A stretch of 64,000 bases of DNA from Odoribacter sp. AF15-53 (lineage in GTDB: Bacteria > Bacteroidota > Bacteroidia > Bacteroidales > Marinifilaceae): the NCBI RefSeq assembly GCF_003479425.1, contig NZ_QUHC01000001.1:62001-126000 (forward strand), in the 5' to 3' direction. Positions within the stretch are counted from its first letter, which is position 1, and the number at the start of each line of letters is the position of its first letter. A model generated the notes under the pieces. That model was not told the origin of the DNA. It searched no databases and saw nothing but the letters and a program-made list of their open reading frames with translations. Positions 35,508-43,469 of the stretch are shown here, piece after piece. A program made the translations under genes and the position numbers.

Positions 35508-36649
35508 TGAAAATGGTGTTTATACTCGGAATGATAGCCTTGTTGATAGGGTGTGATTCCATTCAGAAAGACGAGTTTGTGATTACGGGAACGATTAGTT
35601 CTTATCCGAAAGAGGTTTTGATATGTGCTTATCAAAGAAACGGCGATTTCGTGTTGGATACTATTCGGGTGGAAAACGGAAAACTCAGCTATCGAACGAA
35701 GTTACAGGAACCGGTTGTCGCCTCCCTCGTTTCGCGAGATCCTCATAATGTCATCCCATCGGGCATGGGAGTTGTGCCCGGTCCTAGCATCACGTTATTT
35801 ATGGAACCGGGAACGAAACTGGAAATTAACATGGATAATGCTCGTTGGCCGGAACTTCAGTGGAAAGGTGGTGCATGGAATAATGATTTGATGAAATTGT
35901 ATGCCAAAACGTTACCATTGGAGTACGAGGCGTTTGCGTTGTTGCACAAATTATATGCTCCGGGAGTGACTGAAAATGAGAAAGCCGCTTTAGGCGAACG
36001 GCGTATGGTTTTGGTAGAGAAAGTAAAAGAGGAGAAGATCGTTTTTATTAAAGGTAACCCGTCCAGTTATGCGGCAATGTACCTTTTGAGCGGTATGCGT
36101 AACGATTTTACTTTGGAGGATTATGCTGCAACTTTTACCTCATTCGATCAAAAATTACGGGAGATGCCTTTGGGGAAGGAGTTGCAAAAAACAATAGATA
36201 TCGCCTTGCGTACGGAGGTAGGTGCTATTGCCCCGAATTTTGAAAAAATGGATAAGGATGGGAATACGGTGCGATTATCGGATTACAGGGGAAAGTATGT
36301 ATTACTGGATTTTTGGGGTTCATGGTGTAGTCCGTGTCGGGATTCACATCCGCACTTGAAAGAGATCGAGGCAAAATATCGAGATAAAGGTTTGGTCGTG
36401 ATTAATGTTGCTTCCGAGAGTGGTGCTAAAGCCCGGGAAATATGGTTGAAAGCAATCGAAGAAGATGGAATGACATGGACACAAATTCTGAATAATGAGG
36501 GAAAGGACAAATGCGATATGGTGAGAGAGTATGCCATCACGGCTTTCCCGACTAAAGTGTTGATTGATGCCGAGGGGAAAATCATCGTGCGTGCAGTGGG
36601 AGAGTCCGAGCCGGTCGATGCGAAATTAAAAGAGATATTCGGAGAATAA
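35504..36649 (+). CDS. TlpA-like thiol-disulfide lipoprotein (DUF4369-type N-terminus plus redoxin domain)
   Basis: This 381-residue lipoprotein has Cys17 in LLIGCDS. The N-terminal beta domain (about 25-120) resembles DUF4369, with VITGTISSYPKEVLICAYQR. A helical middle region follows. The C-terminal TlpA/AhpC-like thioredoxin domain (about 240-381) has WCSPC (Cys275/Cys278), DYRGKYVLLDFWG and the cis-proline stretch AFPTKVLID. This domain order is common in Bacteroidetes periplasmic thiol oxidoreductases linked to SusCD loci. It is the last gene of the unit and is followed by a hairpin terminator. Confidence 0.9.
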   Translation: MMKMVFILGMIALLIGCDSIQKDEFVITGTISSYPKEVLICAYQRNGDFVLDTIRVENGKLSYRTKLQEPVVASLVSRDPHNVIPSGMGVVPGPSITLFMEPGTKLEINMDNARWPELQWKGGAWNNDLMKLYAKTLPLEYEAFALLHKLYAPGVTENEKAALGERRMVLVEKVKEEKIVFIKGNPSSYAAMYLLSGMRNDFTLEDYAATFTSFDQKLREMPLGKELQKTIDIALRTEVGAIAPNFEKMDKDGNTVRLSDYRGKYVLLDFWGSWCSPCRDSHPHLKEIEAKYRDKGLVVINVASESGAKAREIWLKAIEEDGMTWTQILNNEGKDKCDMVREYAITAFPTKVLIDAEGKIIVRAVGESEPVDAKLKEIFGE

Positions 36650-36666
36650 CGAATAAACAAGAAGAT

Positions 36667-36712
36667 AGAGGGATTGTCTGGCAATTAAAGTCAGGTAGTC
36701 CCTCTTTTATAG
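36667..36712 (+). terminator. Terminator of the SusCD/redox operon
   Basis: AGAGGGA (36667-36673) pairs with TCCCTCT (36699-36705), with inner pairing of CTG and CAG, followed by TTTTA. Confidence 0.7.
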
Positions 36713-36755
36713 ATGTTATTACATTCCATTCTGCCATTTTTTTGTAAAATCTTCT

Positions 36756-36763
36756 TATCTTTG
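36756..36763 (+). promoter_or_regulatory. Bacteroidetes -7 promoter element for the PdxA-like gene
   Basis: TATCTTTG matches TAnnTTTG, 25 bases before the ATG at 36789. Confidence 0.5.
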
Positions 36764-36788
36764 TCCATAGTATGAAATGAAATAAACT

Positions 36789-37886
36789 ATGGAAAACAGA
36801 TTGAATGTAGGAATCACGCACGGGGATGTGAATGGAATATCTTATGAGTTGATCATAAAATTGTTGGCGGAGAATCGAATTTGCGAATTGTGTGTTCCTA
36901 TCCTATACGGGTCGCCCAAAGTGGCCGCCTACTACCGTAAGGTATTAAATGTAGAGAATTTTAGCTTGAATACAATCCGTGAACCGGGTGAGGCAAACGG
37001 GAAAAGATCCAATATCATCAACTGCGTGGATGATAACGTGAAAGTGGACTTGGGAAAAGAGACTCCCGAATCGGATCAGGCCGCGATGATCGCTTTGAAG
37101 TATGCCTTGGATCAACTGGATCGGGATGAAATTGATGTATTGACGTTGGCTCCTCAAGGACCGAACACGTTCTCTTCTGAGGAAACGGGTTCGCTGGTCG
37201 AGTATCTGACAAAACGTTACAATACTTCGGATATAATGTCTATCTTGGTGAGCGAGAAGATGAAAATGGGTTTTGTAACCGAGCAGGTTAAACTGCGGGA
37301 TGTACCGCATCAGATAACCCAGAAAAATATCTTTAAGAAATTAACTTTGTTGGATGATACGTTGCGTCAGGATTTCACGATACGAAAACCGAAAATCGCC
37401 GTGTTGGGATTAAACCCGCAGGTGAATTGTGAACAGAATGGGGATGAAGAAGCAAATATTATTGTTCCCGCAATCGAACGTGCTCGCCAGAACGGAATTA
37501 TGGCTATCGGACCATTCCCTGCCGAACGTTTCTTCTCTGAAAGGATGTACGAGAAATTTGATGCCGTGTTGGCTATGTACTACGATCAGGGGATTGTGGC
37601 CTTCAAGGCCGTCGATGAGGAGAGTGCAGCCTGCTATGTTGCCGGCCTGCCCGTGATTTGTTCAACCTCCTTGACCGATCCCCGCTATGATCTCGTGGGG
37701 CAGGATTTGGGTGATGAACAAGGCCTTCGTAATGCTCTTTACTTGGCAATGGACGTGTATGTGCACCGGGAACAAAATATCGAGTTACAAAAGAATCCTC
37801 TTCCACATTATGATATTGCCACGAATAGTAACGAGAGCGATTTGAACGTGGAACAAATTGAAGGAGTTAAGGATATTGATGATTAA
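36789..37886 (+). CDS. PdxA-like protein (4-hydroxythreonine-4-phosphate dehydrogenase family) lacking the metal-binding histidines
   Basis: The 365-residue protein aligns by eye along its whole length with Bacteroidetes PdxA of pyridoxal phosphate synthesis: ITHGDVNGISYE, YGSPKVAAYYRK, LNPQVNCEQNG, GPFPAERFF and FKAVDEESAACYVAGLPV. However, the three metal ligands of the family are replaced. The FPGHTE segment is missing (FSSEETGSLVEYL, about 128-140), the GHIP His is Gln166 (TEQVKLRDV), and the YHDQG His is Tyr265 (MYYDQG). The NPH His is also changed (Gln211). It is therefore unlikely to be a normal metal-dependent PdxA; it may be a repurposed paralogue. It stands alone with its own promoter and terminator. 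Confidence 0.8.
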   Translation: MENRLNVGITHGDVNGISYELIIKLLAENRICELCVPILYGSPKVAAYYRKVLNVENFSLNTIREPGEANGKRSNIINCVDDNVKVDLGKETPESDQAAMIALKYALDQLDRDEIDVLTLAPQGPNTFSSEETGSLVEYLTKRYNTSDIMSILVSEKMKMGFVTEQVKLRDVPHQITQKNIFKKLTLLDDTLRQDFTIRKPKIAVLGLNPQVNCEQNGDEEANIIVPAIERARQNGIMAIGPFPAERFFSERMYEKFDAVLAMYYDQGIVAFKAVDEESAACYVAGLPVICSTSLTDPRYDLVGQDLGDEQGLRNALYLAMDVYVHREQNIELQKNPLPHYDIATNSNESDLNVEQIEGVKDIDD

Positions 37887-37901
37887 GCGATTCGCGGTCG
37901 G

Positions 37902-37948
37902 ATAAAAATGAAAACGGGATTTGTAAAAAATCCCGTTTTCATTTTTAT
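37902..37948. terminator. Strong bidirectional terminator between the PdxA-like gene and the Hdr-like operon
   Basis: A perfect 20-bp stem (ATAAAAATGAAAACGGGATT at 37902-37921 and its complement at 37929-37948) with a seven-base loop. It overlaps the stop codon of the convergent HdrD-like gene. Confidence 0.9.
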
Positions 37949-39729
37949 GCCTCTGCAACCAGTTCCGCAATATCTTTTACCGGAATTTCCGGTGATGTTT
38001 TTCCGAGAGTCTTTTTGCATAGCGGGCAAGCCGTCACGATAACATCCGGCTGATAAGCGGCATAGGCTTTCACGGTGTCCCCACTGATTTTGGTCTTTTG
38101 CGTGGAGTCAATGGCCGTGTTGGCTAAACTTCCCCCGCAACAGAGTGATTTTTTCCCGTCGTAAGCGGTAGAAACCTTGTGACTCACTTGTTTCAGTATG
38201 TTTTCCGGAGCCTCGACAACATCGCAACCTCTTCCCAGTTCGCACGGGTTGTGGAACACGGTCTTCAGATCGAGAGCGTTAACTTTTAATTGTCCCTCAC
38301 GGATCAGCATATCAATGTATTCCGTGTGGTGCATGACTTTTATATTCAACAGGTAGTCTTCCTTGAATGTCTTGTAACAGATCGGGCAGGAGGTAACCAG
38401 GATATCTGCGTGTGAGGCATCAATCATTTGCAAGTTTTTGTCCATAACGACTTGTGCGGCTTTCCAGTTCCCGGAAAGTGCTAACGGTCGACCGCAGCAA
38501 ATCCCGGCTTTTTCGTCGATAAAAGTGTAATCTGCTTTCACTCTCTCGAAAATCTGTTGCATGGATTTTATGATTCCCGGGGTAAGATGACTCATACAGC
38601 CCGCGAAATAGGCGATTTTAGCGGGTTTTACTTCCGGTTGAGGCACGTAGGAATAAGTATCTTTTGTAACCCTGATGGTATCCGGTCGTTTGCTTTGCCG
38701 GATGGCATTCAAGTTTATACCCACCGGACAGGAGTTCTCGCAACGTCCGCACATCAGGCAGTCTTCCGCTTGTTGGGCGTATTGCTCGTGATTCCGCAGG
38801 CGGCGGAGGAAATAAACGGGTTGGGTATCGTTAATATCACAAGATGTGTTCAACTGACAGGTGTTGATACATATTCCGCAACGGGAACAGGAATTGACCT
38901 GTATTTCGCTGAATCCGTTGTATTCTTTGCCTTGTTTTACACCCCAGTTCTTCAAGAAAATATAGACCATTTCGGTCGGGATGTGCATGTATCGGGAGAA
39001 AGGTAACAGCAAGAAGAATAATCCGAGTAGGGAAGAATAAAGCCACCAGGCCGGGTAGGACAGGTGTTCTAGGGGAAGAAATCCTCCAAAGAAATTCCCG
39101 GCATTGTGCGTGAGAAAACTACCACCTCCATTTAATCCGCTCGTGAAACTTTCCGCTAGAAAACGTACCGGGAAAATCAACCAGAGTACAGTAAGAATCA
39201 GTAAGTCGTACGCCCGTTGCTTAGTGGTTTTCTTCATCCCGAAGAAACGAGAGCAGAAACGTTTGGTAACGGCTAACAAGATTCCGATCAACAGGAACAG
39301 CAAAATAAGATCCATTAGAAACGCGAAAAATTCGCTGTACGGGAAGGTCTCTTTTGCCGGGTGAAAGTAACGGAAAAATATGGCGAAATAGGGAGGGTTA
39401 AACGCGTTGGTGTGGTAAACCATGGATTCGATTTTCCCGACAACGATCAACAGGAACCAACCGAATGCGAAGGTCATGTGCATGTATCCCAACATGGGAT
39501 TCGTTTTGAATATATTGTGATGCAACAGACTTTCCCGGAAAATCTCCCAACCGGAACGGATTGTTTTCAGACTGAATAATCCTTTGCGGATTTTTTTACG
39601 TTCTTCTCTCGGAAAACTTTTGATCCATTTGTAATATTTCACGCATAAGTATCCTAGTAATACCACTAACCCGATGGTGAAAGGTAATACAAAGTGATCG
39701 TAATATATTTTGTTCGTGTATTCGTACAT
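37945..39729 (-). CDS. Membrane-anchored HdrD-like iron-sulfur protein (membrane domain plus two 4Fe-4S clusters and two CCG domains)
   Basis: This 594-residue protein has an N-terminal membrane domain (about 10-250; five to six segments with several His residues, such as YMHMTF and MVYHTN, that could bind heme as in HdrE/NarI/DsrM proteins). A dicluster ferredoxin region follows (about 285-350; CSRCGICINTC and CLMCGRCENSCPVG). Two cysteine-rich CCG domains come next (about 375-470 and 490-590; GICCGRPLA, SCPICYK, KSLCCGGSL, ACPLCKK). This is the HdrD/GlpC plan fused to an HdrE-like anchor, so it probably exchanges electrons between a cytosolic Hdr-like module and menaquinone. It is the last gene of a five-gene operon. 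Confidence 0.88.
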   Translation of the reverse strand: MYEYTNKIYYDHFVLPFTIGLVVLLGYLCVKYYKWIKSFPREERKKIRKGLFSLKTIRSGWEIFRESLLHHNIFKTNPMLGYMHMTFAFGWFLLIVVGKIESMVYHTNAFNPPYFAIFFRYFHPAKETFPYSEFFAFLMDLILLFLLIGILLAVTKRFCSRFFGMKKTTKQRAYDLLILTVLWLIFPVRFLAESFTSGLNGGGSFLTHNAGNFFGGFLPLEHLSYPAWWLYSSLLGLFFLLLPFSRYMHIPTEMVYIFLKNWGVKQGKEYNGFSEIQVNSCSRCGICINTCQLNTSCDINDTQPVYFLRRLRNHEQYAQQAEDCLMCGRCENSCPVGINLNAIRQSKRPDTIRVTKDTYSYVPQPEVKPAKIAYFAGCMSHLTPGIIKSMQQIFERVKADYTFIDEKAGICCGRPLALSGNWKAAQVVMDKNLQMIDASHADILVTSCPICYKTFKEDYLLNIKVMHHTEYIDMLIREGQLKVNALDLKTVFHNPCELGRGCDVVEAPENILKQVSHKVSTAYDGKKSLCCGGSLANTAIDSTQKTKISGDTVKAYAAYQPDVIVTACPLCKKTLGKTSPEIPVKDIAELVAEA

Positions 39730-39732
39730 AAG

Positions 39733-40086
39733 CTATTCCCGGTTTTCAATTTTATTTTGTTCCCTGATGTAATTGAGCATCTCTAAAATCATCTTGCGGG
39801 TCTCGACACCTCTCGGGCAAACGAGCATGCATTTTCCACACAACATACATTTCTGTAATTGCTCTTTTGCATCCTTGGTTTCCCCTCTTTTCATGAGCAT
39901 CTGAACCTTCCGGATGTTGAAATCCGTGAGATTCCCTGCCGTACACCCTGCCGTGCATCCGCCACAACCGATGCATAGCTTGCTGCTGGGAACGGCACTC
40001 GCGATGTATTCCGTCATGGACTTGTCGTTCGTGTCGTAGTTGATACTCCGTGTTTCCGATATGTTATATCCCCAAAAGTTCATCAC
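39733..40086 (-). CDS. 4Fe-4S dicluster protein (HdrC-like)
   Basis: This small protein (117 residues, or 116 from the second Met) carries two ferredoxin motifs, CIGCGGCTAGCTAG (about 38-51) and CMLCGKCMLVCPRG (about 79-92). Their spacing is typical of HdrC subunits, which wire electrons between HdrA/B and a partner. It starts three bases before the stop-to-start boundary with the HdrD-like gene, so the two are clearly co-translated. The second cysteine set of the first cluster is followed by Thr-Ala, not the usual Cys-Pro, a small deviation. Confidence 0.87.
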   Translation of the reverse strand: MMNFWGYNISETRSINYDTNDKSMTEYIASAVPSSKLCIGCGGCTAGCTAGNLTDFNIRKVQMLMKRGETKDAKEQLQKCMLCGKCMLVCPRGVETRKMILEMLNYIREQNKIENRE

Positions 40087-40110
40087 TTCATTTTAAATTT
40101 TATTAATTCT

Positions 40111-40194
40111 GTGATTTAATGATTTCCGATTAGGTGATTCCATCTGCACAAAACTAACGTTTTAATAATCACTTAATCATTGATCGAAAATCTC
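40111..40194. repeat. Dispersed palindromic intergenic repeat, family A, copy 2
   Basis: This fills the gap between the HdrA-like gene and the HdrC-like gene. GTGATTTAATGATTTCCGATT, then AGGTGATTCCATC and AATAATCACTTAATCAT, match the reverse complement of 5643-5728 almost base for base over about 70 bp. It is inside an operon, so it may act on the mRNA as a stem. Confidence 0.7.
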
Positions 40195-40198
40195 TGAA

Positions 40199-41221
40199 TT
40201 ATTTCATTTGTAATTGTTCTATAATGCAACTCGCCGCCGAACGGGCATCTGCCAACGTGTCGGTCAAGTTCATCGGGGCACTCCCGCATCCGGCCACGAA
40301 AACGCCTTCCACGTTCGTGAAATTGTTGCGATAGTGTGGATCCAGTGATTTGATGAATCCGTTGGGCGCCAAGTTCAAACCTAGTTCGTTTGCCATTTTG
40401 CGACTCCCTTCCGAGGATTCCATCCCGATCAACAGGATCATCATATCGAGCGTCATGCGTAACGGTTTACCCACGAGAGTATCCTCAACCTTGATTTGTA
40501 GTTGTTTGTTCATATTCTCCGCGGCCTCCGACAATCTTCCCCGCACGAATTTGATGTTATATTTTTCTTGAGCCTCCCGGTACATCTCCTCGTATCCCGG
40601 TCCGAACATACGCATATCCATGTAAAAGCAGAAAATCTCGGTATCGGGTAACAATTCCCGAAGCTCGATCGCTTGTTTCACCCCAGTAATGCAACAGAGT
40701 TTGGAACAATGATAGTTGCAGACCTTTTCGTCACGGGAACCCACGCAATGGATGATCCCGATACGTTTCGGGGTAGAGCCGTTAGCCATGGTTATCCGGT
40801 GGTTGTAGAACATGTTTTCCAGTTCTACCGAGGTGATCACGTTCTCGTATATCCCGTAACCGTACTCCTCTTTCCTGCGAGCATCGAAGAGCTTGAAACC
40901 CGTGGATACCAGCAGGGAATCACCTTCGAGCAGGCTGCCATCCGTGAGAGGTACGAGAAATTTACCTTCCTTGTTTTTCTCGATTTTCTGGGGTTCCATA
41001 CCCAGATGTATTCGAATTTTCGGGTGATTCAGATGTTGTTTTAATTGTTCATTCAGATCTTTGGCGTATTTCCGATCGGGAAACAGTTGATACCAGTTGT
41101 TTAAATTCCCCCCGGTTTCATTGTTTTTCTCAACTAATTCCACGTCAATTCCTTGACTTGCTAATTGGTGAGCTGCCTCGCAGCCTGCCGGACCTCCTCC
41201 GATAATGATGACTTTAGCCAT
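40199..41221 (-). CDS. HdrA-like FAD-dependent oxidoreductase
   Basis: This 340-residue flavoprotein starts with the dinucleotide-binding motif GGGPAGCEAAHQLA and VELVEKNNETGGNL. It also has the HdrA/QmoA-type cysteine segment NYHCSKLCCITGVKQAIEL (about 166-184) and the following DTEIFCFYMDMRMFGPGYEEMY, both characteristic of heterodisulfide reductase subunit A. It ends with a typical FAD-binding tail (GVFVAGCGSAPMNLTDTLADARSAA). It is shorter than methanogen HdrA because it lacks extra ferredoxin domains. It belongs to the operon 43213 to 37945 and would be the flavin hub of the complex. Confidence 0.9.
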   Translation of the reverse strand: MAKVIIIGGGPAGCEAAHQLASQGIDVELVEKNNETGGNLNNWYQLFPDRKYAKDLNEQLKQHLNHPKIRIHLGMEPQKIEKNKEGKFLVPLTDGSLLEGDSLLVSTGFKLFDARRKEEYGYGIYENVITSVELENMFYNHRITMANGSTPKRIGIIHCVGSRDEKVCNYHCSKLCCITGVKQAIELRELLPDTEIFCFYMDMRMFGPGYEEMYREAQEKYNIKFVRGRLSEAAENMNKQLQIKVEDTLVGKPLRMTLDMMILLIGMESSEGSRKMANELGLNLAPNGFIKSLDPHYRNNFTNVEGVFVAGCGSAPMNLTDTLADARSAASCIIEQLQMK

Positions 41222-41286
41222 ATATATAATTAAATATTGAATATTGAAAATTGAAAATGAGTGTGTTCATGCTTCTTTTTTCAATT

Positions 41287-42489
41287 TCAAGGTTTGATAT
41301 TCAGGTTTGCAACTCTCAGGTAAGTAGGACATTTGGGGGCCCCGATGTTTTCGCCTCGTATGTTCTTGAATTTGGCTTCAGGATCATACGGGATACCCAT
41401 TTTATCCAGCAGGGGTTCCACGGATACCTGGTGCATCTGGAGACCGATTTCCCACGGGTCATATCCCAGTACTAGGGCGGTTAGTTCCTCGTAAGTTAAT
41501 ACCGGAATTCCATACCCGTCCTTGTCATAGGTGGTTCCTTCCATTTCGCTGATCGTGTATTGCCATTTATCCATGAACATGGCGCACCCCGGACAGTTGG
41601 CCACGATAAAGTCGGGTTCGTAGGGTTGCATGGATTCGAATTTCTTTTTTGAATTAGCCACGGAGTACCCCCGGTTTGCCATCACGAGATATTGACGGAA
41701 GCCGAAACCACAACAATGTCTTCTTTCGGGGTAATCGATCACGTCGCCTCCCCAAGCATAGATCAACCCGGACAGAACAGCCGGGAACTCGGCACCCCCG
41801 ATTCCTTTCGTGGGGAACATCTTCGAGTAGTGGCAACCGATGTGATCCACTCCCCGAAGAGGTCTTCCGGTGTGAACATCTACCAGTTTGTATTTGGCCT
41901 GAGCGGCGATTTCGTTTCTGAACTTGTAGATGATGTCCGACGTGTGAGCTAGATTCTTGGGTTTTTTAAATTCACGTTTGGTCGCTTTCCAAAGGAATTC
42001 CCGGATTTTGTCCTCAATTTCCGGGTGATGTTCCCAGGTTTCTAAAATCTCGGTGTATATACCGAAAGAGGTAATACAGGAGGGTGTCATGTTCTCGTAC
42101 CCCGCCTCGGTCATCAACGCGAAATGACGGGCAACAACGGTCATGATCGTTTCGGCAGGAACGATGTCCGAGTGATAACCGATTCCGGTGCAAGTCGTGT
42201 GTCGGGGATCATCAATGACATCTTTTCCGAGTTTATTCTTCATGATATCCAAGTACGCCCATTCCGATCCCGGAAAGAACGTCTGGCGGATACAACTTCT
42301 CGCGTAAAAATAATGATCATCCGCTATCTCTTTCTGATAATCCTTCCATATCTGTTGTTTTCCGGGATTCGCCTCCGGCGAGTTACAGGAGAGAATCGCC
42401 TCCGGCGAGTTGCAAGTTACAGGTTTGCAAGTTACAGGTTGTTTCCCGTCATGTGAGCCGTTATCTATATCTTTATTGAATCTATTCAT
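41287..42489 (-). CDS. HdrB-like CCG-domain protein with an in-frame repeat insertion near the N-terminus
   Basis: The protein (400 residues from the ATG at 42489; the frame extends upstream only to a TTG in low-complexity sequence) has cysteine-rich CCG features of heterodisulfide reductase subunit B: ARSCIRQTFF, TTCTGIGYHSD, DHIGCHYSKMFP, RHCCGFG and NCPGCAMF. HdrB binds the non-cubane clusters where the disulfide or analogous substrate is reduced. Residues about 17-44 (PVTCKPVTCNSPEA and the repeated CNSPEA) are the translation of intergenic repeat family B and are flanked by a GKQ duplication, so they look like an in-frame insertion of 84 bases. Four bases separate it from the HdrC-like gene only if the longer start is used; with 42489 the gap is 31 bases. 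Confidence 0.85.
   Translation of the reverse strand: MNRFNKDIDNGSHDGKQPVTCKPVTCNSPEAILSCNSPEANPGKQQIWKDYQKEIADDHYFYARSCIRQTFFPGSEWAYLDIMKNKLGKDVIDDPRHTTCTGIGYHSDIVPAETIMTVVARHFALMTEAGYENMTPSCITSFGIYTEILETWEHHPEIEDKIREFLWKATKREFKKPKNLAHTSDIIYKFRNEIAAQAKYKLVDVHTGRPLRGVDHIGCHYSKMFPTKGIGGAEFPAVLSGLIYAWGGDVIDYPERRHCCGFGFRQYLVMANRGYSVANSKKKFESMQPYEPDFIVANCPGCAMFMDKWQYTISEMEGTTYDKDGYGIPVLTYEELTALVLGYDPWEIGLQMHQVSVEPLLDKMGIPYDPEAKFKNIRGENIGAPKCPTYLRVANLNIKP
42355..42447 (-). repeat. Dispersed repeat, family B, copy 2, inside the HdrB-like gene
   Basis: Read on the minus strand it contains CCTGTAACTTGC twice, then CTCGCCGGAGGCG twice (a hairpin TCGCC-gga-GGCGA). It is bounded by GGGAAACAA and GGAAAACAA, which are 84 bases apart and look like a target duplication. 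The copy after obgE (12974-13028) has the same order. Confidence 0.65.
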
Positions 42490-42520
42490 TTTCAATTTTG
42501 CATTTTCAATTTTCAATTGT

Positions 42521-43213
42521 CTACTGGTGTTTCCCGCTATTCTCCATGTACGTTTTCAGGAAATACGATTCTTCCAAATCGACTTTTTCATTGTCGGCCA
42601 CGGTCTGGGAGCAACTGTCGATTTTCTTCAGGAATTCCGTACCCCCGGTCACGTCAAAAATCTTCCGTAACTCGTCCATGCTTTCCGAATCAACCTCCCG
42701 TAACGCTCCGGCTCCCGGTTTCCGGTAGTTGGAGTGCATCCGTTCGTACACGTCATCCAGGTTCTCGTATATCCATTCCCATACCGGACCTTGTTCCGGG
42801 TGCATTTCCGGTTTAACCAGATCGGGGGTAACGCAATATCCCCGGTTGAGAATAGATTCCCCGATCACGTGTTTCAGTGCGTACTGTTGGCGTCCTTTCT
42901 CCGAATAGACGAAATATCCCAGTTCCTGCGAAATTTTTCTTAATGCCATGATCACGAGGCCCGGGGTATTACAACGCGGACAACGGGTCTTGCAAGACAT
43001 GCATTCCCCGCAATACCAGATCGTTTCGCTTTTCAACAACTCTTCTAGTTCTTCTTCATTTCCCCGTTGCACGGTTTCCACGATTACCCGCGGGTCGTAA
43101 TTGTAGAATTCGGCTGCCGGACAAATTGCCGTGCACACGCCGCAATTCATGCAACTGTTCAACCCCTCGATAAAGTGAATATCTTCTCGTAACTTCTTTA
43201 AAATCTCTGACAT
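42521..43213 (-). CDS. HdrC-like 4Fe-4S protein, first gene of the Hdr-like operon
   Basis: This 230-residue soluble iron-sulfur protein has two cluster motifs, CMNCGVCTAICP (about 21-32) and CGECMSCKTRCPRCNTP (about 68-84), separated by the HdrC-type helical segment VIVETVQRGNEEELEELL. The C-terminal half is helical with KDRQQY-like basic and acidic stretches and no further cysteine motif. It opens the five-gene leftward operon (HdrC, HdrB, HdrA, HdrC, membrane HdrD) and has a -7-like element about 47 bases upstream. Confidence 0.87.
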   Translation of the reverse strand: MSEILKKLREDIHFIEGLNSCMNCGVCTAICPAAEFYNYDPRVIVETVQRGNEEELEELLKSETIWYCGECMSCKTRCPRCNTPGLVIMALRKISQELGYFVYSEKGRQQYALKHVIGESILNRGYCVTPDLVKPEMHPEQGPVWEWIYENLDDVYERMHSNYRKPGAGALREVDSESMDELRKIFDVTGGTEFLKKIDSCSQTVADNEKVDLEESYFLKTYMENSGKHQ

Positions 43214-43259
43214 AATTAACGCTATATGAACAAATTATTCGTCATAATTCTTTTGCATA

Positions 43260-43267
43260 CAAAATTA
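43260..43267 (-). promoter_or_regulatory. Possible -7 element for the Hdr-like operon
   Basis: The minus strand reads TAATTTTG (TAnnTTTG), about 47 bases before the ATG at 43213. Confidence 0.35.
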
Positions 43268-43324
43268 TATCTTAATATTTTACAACTAAAGGAGAGAAAT
43301 GCGTAAAAATGAAAGGGTATTTAT

Positions 43325-43353
43325 ACTACCACGGGAACAAGTCCCGTGGTAGT
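43325..43353. other. Perfect 12-bp hairpin between the Hdr-like operon and rubrerythrin
   Basis: ACTACCACGGGA (43325-43336) pairs with TCCCGTGGTAGT (43342-43353) around ACAAG. The two flanking genes are divergent and there is no T run, so it is not an ordinary terminator. It directly abuts repeat family B copy 3. Confidence 0.5.
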
Positions 43354-43440
43354 GTTACAGGTTAGCAAGTTACAAGTTTCAGGTTATTTAGATTCAAACT
43401 AGATTTCAACCTGTAACCCACGAACTTGTAACCTGTAACT
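43354..43440. repeat. Dispersed repeat, family B, copy 3
   Basis: GTTACAGGTTAGCAAGTTAC on the left and AACCTGTAACCCACG with CTTGTAACCTGTAACT on the right are inverted versions of the CCTGTAACTTGC unit. Together they form an 87-bp inverted pair in the gap upstream of rubrerythrin. Confidence 0.55.
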
Positions 43441-43469
43441 TTTTCTTTTCGTAAAGAAAAGGAAAAACT

